NCBI GenBank assembly: GCA_039916305.1
Contig: JBDSLR010000023.1
Location: forward strand, 15,948-79,947
Length of the DNA: 64,000 nt
From: JACMLD01 sp039916305
GTDB taxonomy: Bacteria > Bacteroidota > Bacteroidia > Chitinophagales > Chitinophagaceae
Direction of reading: 5' to 3'
Translations under genes and position numbers: made by a program
Shown here: piece after piece, positions 1-7,851 of the stretch
Layout of the letters: each line of letters begins with the position of its first letter
Position numbering within the stretch: the stretch's first letter is position 1
The notes under the pieces: generated by a model
What the model saw: the letters and a program-made list of their open reading frames with translations, nothing else
What the model was told of the DNA's origin: nothing
Database searches by the model: none

Positions 1-225
1 GTCTGTAATGGCAGCGGTACAGCGGTTTAAACTTTTATCGTATGAGAATGTTTGTATTTCAGCTGTGTAAAAGGCTCCACTGGTATCATAATGCAGCGCT
101 TTTACGGTTTTTACCAGCGTGAGGTCAGTGTCTATGAAAGGTTGTTCATTGGAATACTCCTTCTTGCAGGAAATACAGCATTGAAGGGATACAAATAAAA
201 AAATATATGCACAAAGTTTTGGCAT
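1..225 (-). CDS. Putative lipoprotein, 5' part only (runs off the left edge)
   Basis: An open frame of 75 codons starts with ATG at 225-223 and stays open to the window edge, so the C-terminus is missing. The N-terminus is a short signal peptide: MPKLC, a hydrophobic stretch (AYIFLFVSL), then a Cys-rich lipobox region (QCCISCKKEYSNEQ) that fits cleavage by signal peptidase II and attachment to a membrane. Beyond it is soluble, beta-rich-looking sequence with no motif I recognise. The gene diverges from trxB with about 86 nt between the starts. Function unknown. The lipoprotein assignment rests on the signal peptide alone. Confidence 0.65.
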   Translation of the reverse strand, partial: MPKLCAYIFLFVSLQCCISCKKEYSNEQPFIDTDLTLVKTVKALHYDTSGAFYTAEIQTFSYDKSLNRCTAAITD

Positions 226-311
226 GGGGCTAATTTGTCGGTCAGTGAACCGCAAAATACAAAAATTGTTTGTTTATTTGCCGCTACGCTAAAAAGGAGA
301 AATTTGATATT

Positions 312-1265
312 ATGGCTACAATTGAAAAAATACATTGTTTGATAATTGGATCTGGTCCGGCAGGCTATACAGCAGCTATTTATGCTGCCCGAGCTAACAT
401 GAAGCCTGTTTTATACCAGGGGATACAGCCCGGCGGCCAATTAACCATCACAACAGAAGTGGAAAACTATCCCGGCTACGCAGATGGCGTACAGGGGCCC
501 GATATGATGGTACATTTTGAAAAGCAGGCGGTTCGCATGGGGGCAGACATCAGGTTTGGCCTGGCCACCAAAGTGGATTTCTCCAAACAGCCTTTTAAAG
601 TCTGGATTGATGAAGAAAAAGAACTGGAAGCCGATGCAATACTCATAGCCACAGGTGCATCTGCCAAATGGCTTGGACTTGAAAGTGAGCAGCGCCTGAA
701 TGGATCCGGCGTGAGCGCCTGTGCCGTGTGCGATGGTACTTTTTTTAAGGGACGGGAAGTGGCCATTGTAGGAGCCGGAGATACCGCCTGTGAAGAAGCA
801 CTTTACCTTTCCAAGCTTTGCAGTACCGTACATATGATTGTGCGCAAGGGGGAGGATGGCATGAAGGCCTCAAAAGTGATGCAGGATAGGGTAAAAGCAA
901 CTGGTAATATCAAAGTATACTGGAATAGCGATACGGAAGAAATAGTGGGCCAGTTTAAAACCGAAGCGGTGCGCATAAAAAACAATATAACGGGAGAAGA
1001 GCAAACCATACCGGTGAGCGGTTTTTTTGTCGCTATTGGGCATGAACCCAATTCAGGTATTTTTAAAGACTGGTTAGATCTGGATGAAGCCGGCTATATC
1101 AAAACAGTACCCGGTACCTCAAAAACAAACATTGAAGGCGTTTTTGCAGCAGGTGATGTACAGGATAAAATTTACCGCCAGGCAGTAACAGCAGCCGGCA
1201 GCGGTTGTATGGCTGCGCTTGATGCAGAACGTTATTTATCAGCCCTGGAGCACCAGGCTCATTAA
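312..1265 (+). CDS. trxB: Thioredoxin reductase (NADPH)
   Basis: FAD enzyme of 317 aa that reduces thioredoxin with NADPH in the cytoplasm. The FAD-binding GSGPAG lies at residues 13-18, the redox-active CAVC at 137-140 followed by DG, the NADPH-binding GAGDTA at 154-159, and the late AAGDVQD FAD motif near the C-terminus. Length is normal for low-molecular-weight TrxR. I chose ATG at 312 over an upstream in-frame start at 270 because the 14 extra residues match nothing in the family and AAGGAGA lies at 294-300, 11 nt before this ATG. No thioredoxin gene is adjacent. Confident family call. Confidence 0.95.
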   Translation: MATIEKIHCLIIGSGPAGYTAAIYAARANMKPVLYQGIQPGGQLTITTEVENYPGYADGVQGPDMMVHFEKQAVRMGADIRFGLATKVDFSKQPFKVWIDEEKELEADAILIATGASAKWLGLESEQRLNGSGVSACAVCDGTFFKGREVAIVGAGDTACEEALYLSKLCSTVHMIVRKGEDGMKASKVMQDRVKATGNIKVYWNSDTEEIVGQFKTEAVRIKNNITGEEQTIPVSGFFVAIGHEPNSGIFKDWLDLDEAGYIKTVPGTSKTNIEGVFAAGDVQDKIYRQAVTAAGSGCMAALDAERYLSALEHQAH

Positions 1266-1365
1266 AATTGCTGGTTTTGATATGGGGGATTGTATGATTT
1301 CTTTTGATACAGCAGCCTGCGAAAATCTCAAAATCCTCCATGCCAAATCAAACATTCTTCTTTTT

Positions 1366-1725
1366 ATGCTAACTGTTCATCTCTCAGACCTGCGTTTTTT
1401 TGCCCACCACGGGGTTTTTGACGGCGAGCCCGAAACGGGTGCTGAGTTCGAAGTGCACCTCCATGTAAAATACGAGGAGAAGAAAATAAAATTCGACAAC
1501 CTCAAGAATGTGTTGAACTACGAAGAACTCTATCTTATTGTTAAAAAAAGAATGGCAATGCCTACGCCCCTGGTGGAAGAAGTAGCAGAAAGCATTATCC
1601 GTAAAATACGGCACGAATATTCCTTTATCAGGGAAGTAAGCATTACTATCTATAAACTTCAGGCACCCATTGAGCATTTCCAGGGAAAAGTGGGTGTTAC
1701 ATTGCAAAAGAAATTTGACGATTAG
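1366..1725 (+). CDS. folB: Dihydroneopterin aldolase
   Basis: Small folate-pathway enzyme of 119 aa that converts 7,8-dihydroneopterin to 6-hydroxymethyl-dihydropterin and glycolaldehyde. It carries the FolB signature FFAHHGVFDGE (residues 11-21), the substrate-binding NYEELY (51-56) and the catalytic-type lysine in ITIYKLQAPIE (Lys97). Length is typical. The frame is open upstream to 1219, but the extension overlaps trxB and has no family similarity, so ATG 1366 is preferred. The stop TAG shares its G with the GTG start of the next gene, implying translational coupling. Confidence 0.9.
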   Translation: MLTVHLSDLRFFAHHGVFDGEPETGAEFEVHLHVKYEEKKIKFDNLKNVLNYEELYLIVKKRMAMPTPLVEEVAESIIRKIRHEYSFIREVSITIYKLQAPIEHFQGKVGVTLQKKFDD

Positions 1726-2474
1726 TGAAAACCTTATTTTACAGCTTACTTATTTTATGCGTTCCTTTTTTTTCTTTTGCGCAGGATATTGCAGCCCTTC
1801 AAAAAGAAGCTGAAAGACTGGAACCAACCAGCGAAGAGCGGGCTTTTTTAAAATACCAGGAAATACTGAAAATCCAGCCTGGTAACATGACCGCACTTTG
1901 CAAAAGCAGCGAACTATGCTGCTCCATCGGCAGGCGGCAGAAAACAAAAGATCAAAAACTTACTTATTTCAAGGCGGCGGAAAAATTTGCGAACCAGGCC
2001 CTGCGCATCAGTCCCAAGAATTCTGAGGCTAATTTTGTGATGTCTATTGCCATGGGCCGCATGGCACTGGTATTGAGCGGAAAGGAAAAAATAACAGCGG
2101 TTGATGAGATAAAAAAATATGCGGAACTGTCCATAAAATGGGATCCTGCTAATTATAAACCGTATCATGTATTGGCGAGATGGCATTTTGAAGTAAGCGC
2201 CCTGAGCGGTTTCGAAAGAACGTTTGCAAAAATTTTTTACGGCGGCGTGCCACCAGCTTCCTTAAAAGAGGCCATTTACAATTATGAAAAATGCCGGTCA
2301 CTGGTGCCCGATCTAAAGGTTAATTATTTGGAGTTGGCCAAATGCTATTACCGTAACAATGAAAAGAAAAAAGCACTTGACTTCCTGAATAAAGCGGTGG
2401 CGATGCCCGACAAAATACAGGACGATATCCGCGTTAGAGATGAAGCAAAGGAATTGCTGCTGAAATGGAATTAG
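1725..2474 (+). CDS. Exported TPR protein resembling the RMDN family
   Basis: Protein of 249 aa starting at GTG, with an N-terminal signal peptide (MKTLFYSLLILCVPFFSFAQ, cleavage after FA) that sends it to the periplasm or outer surface. The rest is alpha-helical repeat sequence of TPR type. A central block (HVLARWHFEVSALSGFER, then FYGGVPPASLKEAIYNYEKC) recalls the eukaryotic regulator of microtubule dynamics (RMDN) family, in which an 'LGRW..E.A.LS' helix precedes a PP-x-S/T-x-x-EA-x-x-x-x-x-KA repeat. That likeness is from memory, not a search. Its start overlaps the folB stop by one base. Function unknown; a scaffold role is the usual guess for TPR proteins. Confidence 0.75.
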   Translation: MKTLFYSLLILCVPFFSFAQDIAALQKEAERLEPTSEERAFLKYQEILKIQPGNMTALCKSSELCCSIGRRQKTKDQKLTYFKAAEKFANQALRISPKNSEANFVMSIAMGRMALVLSGKEKITAVDEIKKYAELSIKWDPANYKPYHVLARWHFEVSALSGFERTFAKIFYGGVPPASLKEAIYNYEKCRSLVPDLKVNYLELAKCYYRNNEKKKALDFLNKAVAMPDKIQDDIRVRDEAKELLLKWN

Positions 2475-2487
2475 GCATTTGTATGGT

Positions 2488-3846
2488 TTAGATAACCTTG
2501 CCTTTCCACTTACCGCTTTTCAGGTATACAATTGACATAATAAACATAGATCCCCAGTAAATCCATTCACTCATCCAGCCGGTTGCAACAGAAAGGTGGA
2601 GGTGTTCAAGTACCAGCCATACATAAGCGCAGTACATGATAATGGTGATAAATTCAATCAGCAGGCTCACCCTTGTATTACCTGTGCCGGTTACAGCACT
2701 AACGCAGACCACCGAAAAAGACATTAATACCAGTGCGGATGATACAATCCTCACAATAGGTATTGCATGGCTTACCCATTCATCGCTTTGGCCATATACA
2801 GATAAAAAAGTGTAGGGAAAAAGATTTAACACCAGGCAAACCACCAGGGCAATACCAGTACTTATTTTTACAATTTTTAAAATTAATTCCAGCACACGGT
2901 GCTGCAATCCCTGCCCCATGATATTGCTTACCATACTGCTGCAGGTGGCAGCGAGTGCCCAGGAAAACATACCAAATAAGCCAAAAATATTGCGCATGGT
3001 ATTGCTGATAGACAAATCTCTTTCTCCATGATGCTCTATAAGAATATAAAAAAATTCCCAGCTCATAATGCTGATGGCATGCTGAAAAATAAGCGGCGAT
3101 GATTGCCGCAGTATAGAATTGGCCGTAACCGAATCGTATTGTAAACTGCTGAACAGCGCAAACCTTTTGCCGATGCCCTTATAATGAATAACTGCAAATA
3201 CCACGGCCATCCCCAAAAATTCAGCAATAATAGACGCAATAGCAGCGCCGTTAAATCCCAGTTTGGGAAAGCCAAAATGGCCGAATATTAAACTGTAATC
3301 AAAAAAAACATTTGAAATAGCTTCTGCCGCAGTACCAGCAATCAGGTATTTACTCTGGTTGGTGCCTACCAGCAATGCGTTGCGCATCTGGTATACATAT
3401 AAAAAAGGTAATCCCCAGATCCGTATTTTTAAAAATGATACAGACTGCTGCAATAATTGCTCATCATGAATACTAAAACGCAGTACCCAGGGAGAAATAG
3501 TATACGTAAGCAGGATACCGATAACGGCGATGCCCATTGAAACGCCAACACCGTGCGTAAATAATTTTCCTATCTCACCCGGCCTGTTTTCACCGGCACG
3601 TCTTGAAATAAGCGCCTGAAGGCCATTGTTTAAACCAAAACCAATAGCCGCAAATATGAGATAATAGACGCCTGTTATAGCGCCTGCCGCAAGTGATTGC
3701 TCACTCAGTCTGCCCAGGAAAATATTATTGGTAATAAAGTTTAACTGCGGCACCAATATACCGAGGCTGATGGGTAAAGCAATAGTGAGTATCTGCTTGT
3801 AACTGATACTTACCTGTAAATTATTATGTGCTGCTGCCTGTGACAT
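2488..3846 (-). CDS. MATE-family multidrug/toxin exporter
   Basis: Inner-membrane antiporter of 452 aa with about twelve hydrophobic segments in the two-bundle pattern of MATE (NorM/DinF-like) proteins. It opens with a MATE-typical first helix (ALPISLGILVPQLNFITNNIFLG) and later shows GFGLNNGLQALISRRAGE, the conserved post-TM2 region. Such proteins export cationic drugs, flavins or other small molecules using Na+ or H+ gradients. The frame extends upstream to 3948, but that extension overlaps the divergent DUF3822 gene, so ATG 3846 is used. Its stop lies 13 nt from the stop of the convergent TPR gene. Substrate cannot be read from the sequence. Confidence 0.88.
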   Translation of the reverse strand: MSQAAAHNNLQVSISYKQILTIALPISLGILVPQLNFITNNIFLGRLSEQSLAAGAITGVYYLIFAAIGFGLNNGLQALISRRAGENRPGEIGKLFTHGVGVSMGIAVIGILLTYTISPWVLRFSIHDEQLLQQSVSFLKIRIWGLPFLYVYQMRNALLVGTNQSKYLIAGTAAEAISNVFFDYSLIFGHFGFPKLGFNGAAIASIIAEFLGMAVVFAVIHYKGIGKRFALFSSLQYDSVTANSILRQSSPLIFQHAISIMSWEFFYILIEHHGERDLSISNTMRNIFGLFGMFSWALAATCSSMVSNIMGQGLQHRVLELILKIVKISTGIALVVCLVLNLFPYTFLSVYGQSDEWVSHAIPIVRIVSSALVLMSFSVVCVSAVTGTGNTRVSLLIEFITIIMYCAYVWLVLEHLHLSVATGWMSEWIYWGSMFIMSIVYLKSGKWKGKVI

Positions 3847-3941
3847 TTTTAAAATGGGTGCAAACCTACCAAATATTATTTTGAAAGAAGGAAGCGCCGG
3901 GTTATCAGTGGGTAAAATATAGTATTTTGCACCACTTTTAT

Positions 3942-4787
3942 ATGGCAAAAATATTGTTTGATATTGCTGCCGGGCAACCGCCTGCAGAGTGGATAGATAG
4001 TCACCTGGTGATGGAAATAAGCCGTCATATTTTTTCTTACGCGGTAATAAACGTGGAAAAAAAACTGCTGCAACTGCGATTCTATGAATTGGAGGCCCGC
4101 AACAGTCATGAACTGGCGCAGGAGCTGGATGGAATTATTACTGTTGATGAGGTATTGAAAATGCCGGCTGCAAAAAAAACATTCGTGTATAATTTTCCGG
4201 AAAGTCAGCTGGTGCCGGAGCAATATTTTAATGCGGATACCAGCAATGATTTAATAGAATTATTAAACGGGGATCTTAATAAAGGTGTTACACTCACTGA
4301 AAGCATCCCCGGTACGGATCAATACAATGTTTTCCGTGTGCCGGCTGATGTACACCATCTTTTCCAGCGCAGTTTTGCAGACGCCAAATACTGGCATTAC
4401 TACAGCCTCTGGTTGCAGCCGGGCCAACAGCAGTTTCTGCAGCAAACAACCAGCCTGTCGGTTATGTTTTACCCCAACCGCATTGTAGCAGCTGCTGTTA
4501 AGGACAGCCGGCTTCAGCTGCTGCAAAGTTATACATATGAAGCTGCGGAAGATGTAGGTTATTATCTTTTGAATATTTGTGGTCAGCTGGATTTGGCGGC
4601 TGCCGATACGCCTGTTATTTTATCGGGCATGATTGACGTATCTTCTGTATTGTATACAGAAATATTTAAATATTTCGGGCACGTAGAACTGGAGAATAAT
4701 GATGCTGCGGCTGCAACACCTGCATTGCAGGATTACCCTGCCCATTTCTTTTCACCACTACTGAAACTTGCGGCATGCGTATCATAG
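3942..4787 (+). CDS. DUF3822 family protein
   Basis: Protein of 281 aa recognised as the Bacteroidota DUF3822 family, which commonly sits directly upstream of rsmD, as here. It has no signal peptide or membrane segment and is rich in alternating hydrophobic strands. Phrases such as VMFYPNRIVAAAVKDSRLQL and TPVILSGMIDVSS suggest an alpha/beta fold, possibly a degenerate actin-like or pilus-assembly ATPase fold, but that is speculation. Start ATG 3942 is preferred over a TTG five codons earlier. Its 3' end overlaps rsmD by 13 nt, so the two are co-translated. No function is established. Confidence 0.75.
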   Translation: MAKILFDIAAGQPPAEWIDSHLVMEISRHIFSYAVINVEKKLLQLRFYELEARNSHELAQELDGIITVDEVLKMPAAKKTFVYNFPESQLVPEQYFNADTSNDLIELLNGDLNKGVTLTESIPGTDQYNVFRVPADVHHLFQRSFADAKYWHYYSLWLQPGQQQFLQQTTSLSVMFYPNRIVAAAVKDSRLQLLQSYTYEAAEDVGYYLLNICGQLDLAAADTPVILSGMIDVSSVLYTEIFKYFGHVELENNDAAAATPALQDYPAHFFSPLLKLAACVS

Positions 4788-5323
4788 GAGGAAGCCTTGG
4801 CGGAAGAAGGCTCAGCCCGCCTGCTAATATGCCGCATACCCGGCCCACTACAGATATTGCTAAAGAAGGATTGTTCAATATACTGCAGAACAACCTGGAG
4901 CTGGAAGGTATGAAAACACTTGATTTGTTTGGGGGCACCGGCAGCATCAGTTATGAACTGGCTTCCAGGGGTGCTGCTGATCTTACCATTGTAGAGAAAG
5001 ATGAAAAGATGCATGCTTTTATCAGCAATAACATCCAGGCGTTAAAGATTGAAAACTGCAAGGTTATTAAATCAGATGTGTTCAGGTTTATGGAGCAGTC
5101 TGCAGAAAAATTTGACTTTATTTTTGCAGGTCCGCCTTATGCACTGGCTACCATTGATAAATTACCGGAACTGGTGGCAGAAAAAAAACTGTTAAAGCCA
5201 GGTGGCTGGTTTGTAATGGAGCATACACCCAGGAACCGGTATGAAAAATTTGTCCTGTACAAAACTTCCAGGAATTACGGCACTACTATTTTCTCCATTT
5301 TTATTGAACCTTTGGCAGGTTGA
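4775..5323 (+). CDS. rsmD: 16S rRNA (guanine966-N2)-methyltransferase
   Basis: SAM-dependent methyltransferase of 182 aa that modifies G966 of 16S rRNA during small-subunit assembly. The N-terminal MRIIGGSLGGRRL and TRPTTDIAKEGLFNIL blocks are diagnostic of RsmD, and the SAM-binding DLFGGTG lies at residues 50-56. The catalytic motif IV, normally DPPY or DPPF, reads AGPPY at 118-122, so the usual Asp is Gly. This may be a lineage trait or may alter activity. It overlaps the DUF3822 stop by 13 nt. Family call is firm; activity less so. Confidence 0.9.
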   Translation: MRIIGGSLGGRRLSPPANMPHTRPTTDIAKEGLFNILQNNLELEGMKTLDLFGGTGSISYELASRGAADLTIVEKDEKMHAFISNNIQALKIENCKVIKSDVFRFMEQSAEKFDFIFAGPPYALATIDKLPELVAEKKLLKPGGWFVMEHTPRNRYEKFVLYKTSRNYGTTIFSIFIEPLAG

Positions 5324-5349
5324 TTTACATACCAGCTTATTGTAACTTT
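5320..5349 (+). promoter_or_regulatory. Possible promoter of the bioD operon
   Basis: TTG at 5320-5322 is followed after about 20 nt by TAACTTTA, one base off the Bacteroidota -7 consensus TAnnTTTG. It lies about 80 nt upstream of the bioD start. An 8-bp hairpin (TGCTCAAA 5372-5379 / TTTGAGCA 5391-5398) lies between this site and the start codon and could affect translation. Confidence 0.3.
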
Positions 5350-5426
5350 ATGGTCATTATTTACGGGGTGTTGCTCAAACCGGTTATCTTTTTGAGCATT
5401 AGCTGTATTATTAAATTTCAAGCAAT

Positions 5427-6080
5427 TTGCATCAACCTATCTTTATAACCGGCATTGGCACAGGTATAGGCAAAACCGTGGCAGCCGCAGTAGTGGCAGA
5501 AGCCCTGCAGGCAGATTACTGGAAGCCCATACAAGCGGGATATGAAGATGGTACAGACAGCCTCCAGGTGCAAAGCTGGCTGTCTAACGCATTATCTGTT
5601 GTGCATCCTGAGCTATACAAATTAAAATTGCCGGCATCGCCGCATATTGCTGCAAGAGAAGAAAACATAGTCATTTATCCTGCAGCAGTTAAAACCAGGC
5701 TGGAGGAGATAATATTTGCATTACCCAATAATAATAATGGGTTGGTTATTGAAGGTGCAGGCGGATTACTGGTACCCATCAATGATCATGAATTTGTGGC
5801 AGATTTAATAAAGCAGCTACAGGCGAGGGTTATATTGGTAAGCCGCAATTACCTGGGTAGTATCAATCATTCTCTGCTTACCGCAGAAGTATGCCGTTAT
5901 TACAAACTGGAGGTGCTGGGCTGGATTTTTAATGATCAATACCTGGATTACGAAGATGAAATAGTCCGCTGGTCAGGTTTTCCTGCCATTGGCAGCATTC
6001 CTTTTACCGAAAATACGGGCAAGGAATTTATAAAAAAACAGGCGTTGCTGCTGCAGGATGCACTGAAAAAAATTGTATGA
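5427..6080 (+). CDS. bioD: Dethiobiotin synthetase
   Basis: ATP-dependent carboxylase-type enzyme of 217 aa that closes the ureido ring of dethiobiotin from 7,8-diaminopelargonate and CO2, the penultimate biotin step. The P-loop GIGTGIGKT (residues 9-17) and the EGAGGLLVPIND segment are hallmarks. The start is TTG at 5427, because no ATG precedes the P-loop and the N-terminal strand must begin here. Length is slightly short but within family range. No other bio gene is adjacent. It overlaps the next gene by 4 nt (ATGA). Confidence 0.88.
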   Translation: MHQPIFITGIGTGIGKTVAAAVVAEALQADYWKPIQAGYEDGTDSLQVQSWLSNALSVVHPELYKLKLPASPHIAAREENIVIYPAAVKTRLEEIIFALPNNNNGLVIEGAGGLLVPINDHEFVADLIKQLQARVILVSRNYLGSINHSLLTAEVCRYYKLEVLGWIFNDQYLDYEDEIVRWSGFPAIGSIPFTENTGKEFIKKQALLLQDALKKIV

Positions 6081-6649
6081 CAAAAAACGAATTGCGTGAA
6101 TTATACAAACAGCGGAGAGCAGCACTGGCAGAGAAAGATCGCCTGCGCCTGAATGACCTGCTGCTGATACAATTTCAGCAGGTAGAAATTCCTTATGATG
6201 TAAATGTATTACTGAGTTACTGGCCAATGGAACAACAGGCAGAAGTAAATACTTTTTTGATGACAGATTACCTGCAGTTCCGGATACCTGGTTTGCAAAT
6301 TGCCTATCCCATTGCCAACTTTAACAACCTGACCATGCAGATAATGCTGGTGGATGATGATACAGACTTTAAAAAAAACAGGTATGGTATAGCGGAACCG
6401 GTAAATGGAACAGTGATTGCTGCTACTGATATTGATATGATCTTTGTGCCCCTGCTGGCATTTGATAAGCAAGGCTACAGGCTTGGGTATGGCAAAGGCT
6501 TTTACGATCGTTTTTTACCAGCGTGCCGCGAAGAAAGTATAAAGCTGGGCTTCTCTTACTTTGAGCCATTGGTGGCCATCGGTGGTATCGGGCAATTTGA
6601 CGTACCTTTAACAACAGGTATTACCCCTGGGAATATTTATGAATTTTAA
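6077..6649 (+). CDS. 5-formyltetrahydrofolate cyclo-ligase
   Basis: Cytoplasmic enzyme of 190 aa that converts 5-formyl-THF to 5,10-methenyl-THF using ATP, returning stored folate to the one-carbon pool. The family signature RLGYGKGFYDRFL is at residues 135-147, and the N-terminal basic helix (KNELRELYKQRRAAL) is typical. The start overlaps the bioD stop as ATGA, and the stop overlaps the start of lpxK by 11 nt, so bioD, this gene and lpxK form one translationally coupled unit, although their functions are unrelated. Confidence 0.9.
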   Translation: MTKNELRELYKQRRAALAEKDRLRLNDLLLIQFQQVEIPYDVNVLLSYWPMEQQAEVNTFLMTDYLQFRIPGLQIAYPIANFNNLTMQIMLVDDDTDFKKNRYGIAEPVNGTVIAATDIDMIFVPLLAFDKQGYRLGYGKGFYDRFLPACREESIKLGFSYFEPLVAIGGIGQFDVPLTTGITPGNIYEF

Positions 6650-7724
6650 TTTTCCGTTGCTTAAGACTATACGTATTTTATTATTTCCACTTTCACTGAT
6701 TTACCTGCTGCTTATATTTTTGCGCAACCGGCTCTACGATAAAGGCATTTTTAAATCAGCGGCGTTCAATCTTCCTTTAATATGCGTAGGTAATGTTGCC
6801 GCTGGTGGTACGGGTAAATCTCCCATGACCGAATACCTGGTCCGTGAATTAAAAGGGCATTTCAGGATTGCCACCCTTAGCCGGGGATACAAACGCAAGA
6901 CAAGCGGTTATGCACTGGCGCATGAAAACAGCACGGCACTGGAAATAGGCGATGAGCCCATGCAATTTCACCTTAAGTTTCCGGATGTGCCCATTGCCGT
7001 AGGGGAGGCAAGAATAGAAGCCATTCCGCAGTTGCTGCACGACAGACCAGATACCCAGGCCATAATACTGGATGATGCGTTTCAGCACAGGTCTGTAAAA
7101 GCGGGAATGAATATTGTGTTAACTGATTGCGATAATCTTTACACCCGCGACTGGTACCTGCCTACCGGTGACTTAAGAGACGAAAAGACAAGCGTAAAAA
7201 GAGCGGAGATGGTTATTGTAACCAAGTGCAAACCTGGTTTGTCACAGCAGGAGAAGGACGCCATTGTAACTGAAATTGAACCGCTGGCCAGCCAGGCCGT
7301 ATTTTTTACCAGTATCCGTTATGGCCAGCCCTACCACATCATTTCAAAAAAGACAACGCAGGTATCAACAGAGGTGGAGGTTCTGCTGGTAACAGGAATC
7401 GCCAATCCCGGGCCGCTGAAAAATTTGTTGCTGGAGAAGTCCAAAACCTATTACGAAATGGCCTATAATGATCATCATATTTTTACCATTGATGATTTGA
7501 AGGATATACAGAAACGGTTTGCTGCTATTACTGCCAGCAATAAAATAATCCTTACCACGGAAAAGGATGCAGTGCGGCTGGTTAAATTTGAGCAGGTAAT
7601 GGCAGATATGGCGCTGTATGTAGTGCCTATTGAACTGGAATTTCTATTTAATGATGCACCACGCTTCAACGGATTAATCAGTACATTTATACGTGACTTT
7701 AAAAAGAAATCTGAGAACAGGTAA
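6639..7724 (+). CDS. lpxK: Tetraacyldisaccharide 4'-kinase
   Basis: Membrane-associated kinase of 361 aa that phosphorylates the 4' position of the lipid A precursor, the sixth step of the lipid A (Raetz) pathway. An N-terminal hydrophobic helix (about residues 10-28) anchors it to the inner membrane. The P-loop NVAAGGTGKSP spans residues 52-62, and DDAFQHRSV, TGDLRDEKTS and TTEKDAVRL are further LpxK blocks. It is the last gene of the bioD-led unit. About 127 nt without a clear signal separate it from rnr. Confidence 0.93.
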   Translation: MNFNFPLLKTIRILLFPLSLIYLLLIFLRNRLYDKGIFKSAAFNLPLICVGNVAAGGTGKSPMTEYLVRELKGHFRIATLSRGYKRKTSGYALAHENSTALEIGDEPMQFHLKFPDVPIAVGEARIEAIPQLLHDRPDTQAIILDDAFQHRSVKAGMNIVLTDCDNLYTRDWYLPTGDLRDEKTSVKRAEMVIVTKCKPGLSQQEKDAIVTEIEPLASQAVFFTSIRYGQPYHIISKKTTQVSTEVEVLLVTGIANPGPLKNLLLEKSKTYYEMAYNDHHIFTIDDLKDIQKRFAAITASNKIILTTEKDAVRLVKFEQVMADMALYVVPIELEFLFNDAPRFNGLISTFIRDFKKKSENR

Positions 7725-7851
7725 TCGTGAAAAGATGAAATGTAAAACAACAGCGATGGGTGCAATTAACATAAAAAAAGTTGCGTGATCGGGTGTTATG
7801 CCGCAGGGGGTGACAGCCGGCGGAATTGAATAAAAATAGAACAACAAAAAA

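Noticed and set aside
2488..3948. Longer MATE protein starting at 3948
   Set aside because: The extra 34 residues overlap the divergent DUF3822 start and are not part of the MATE family N-terminus.
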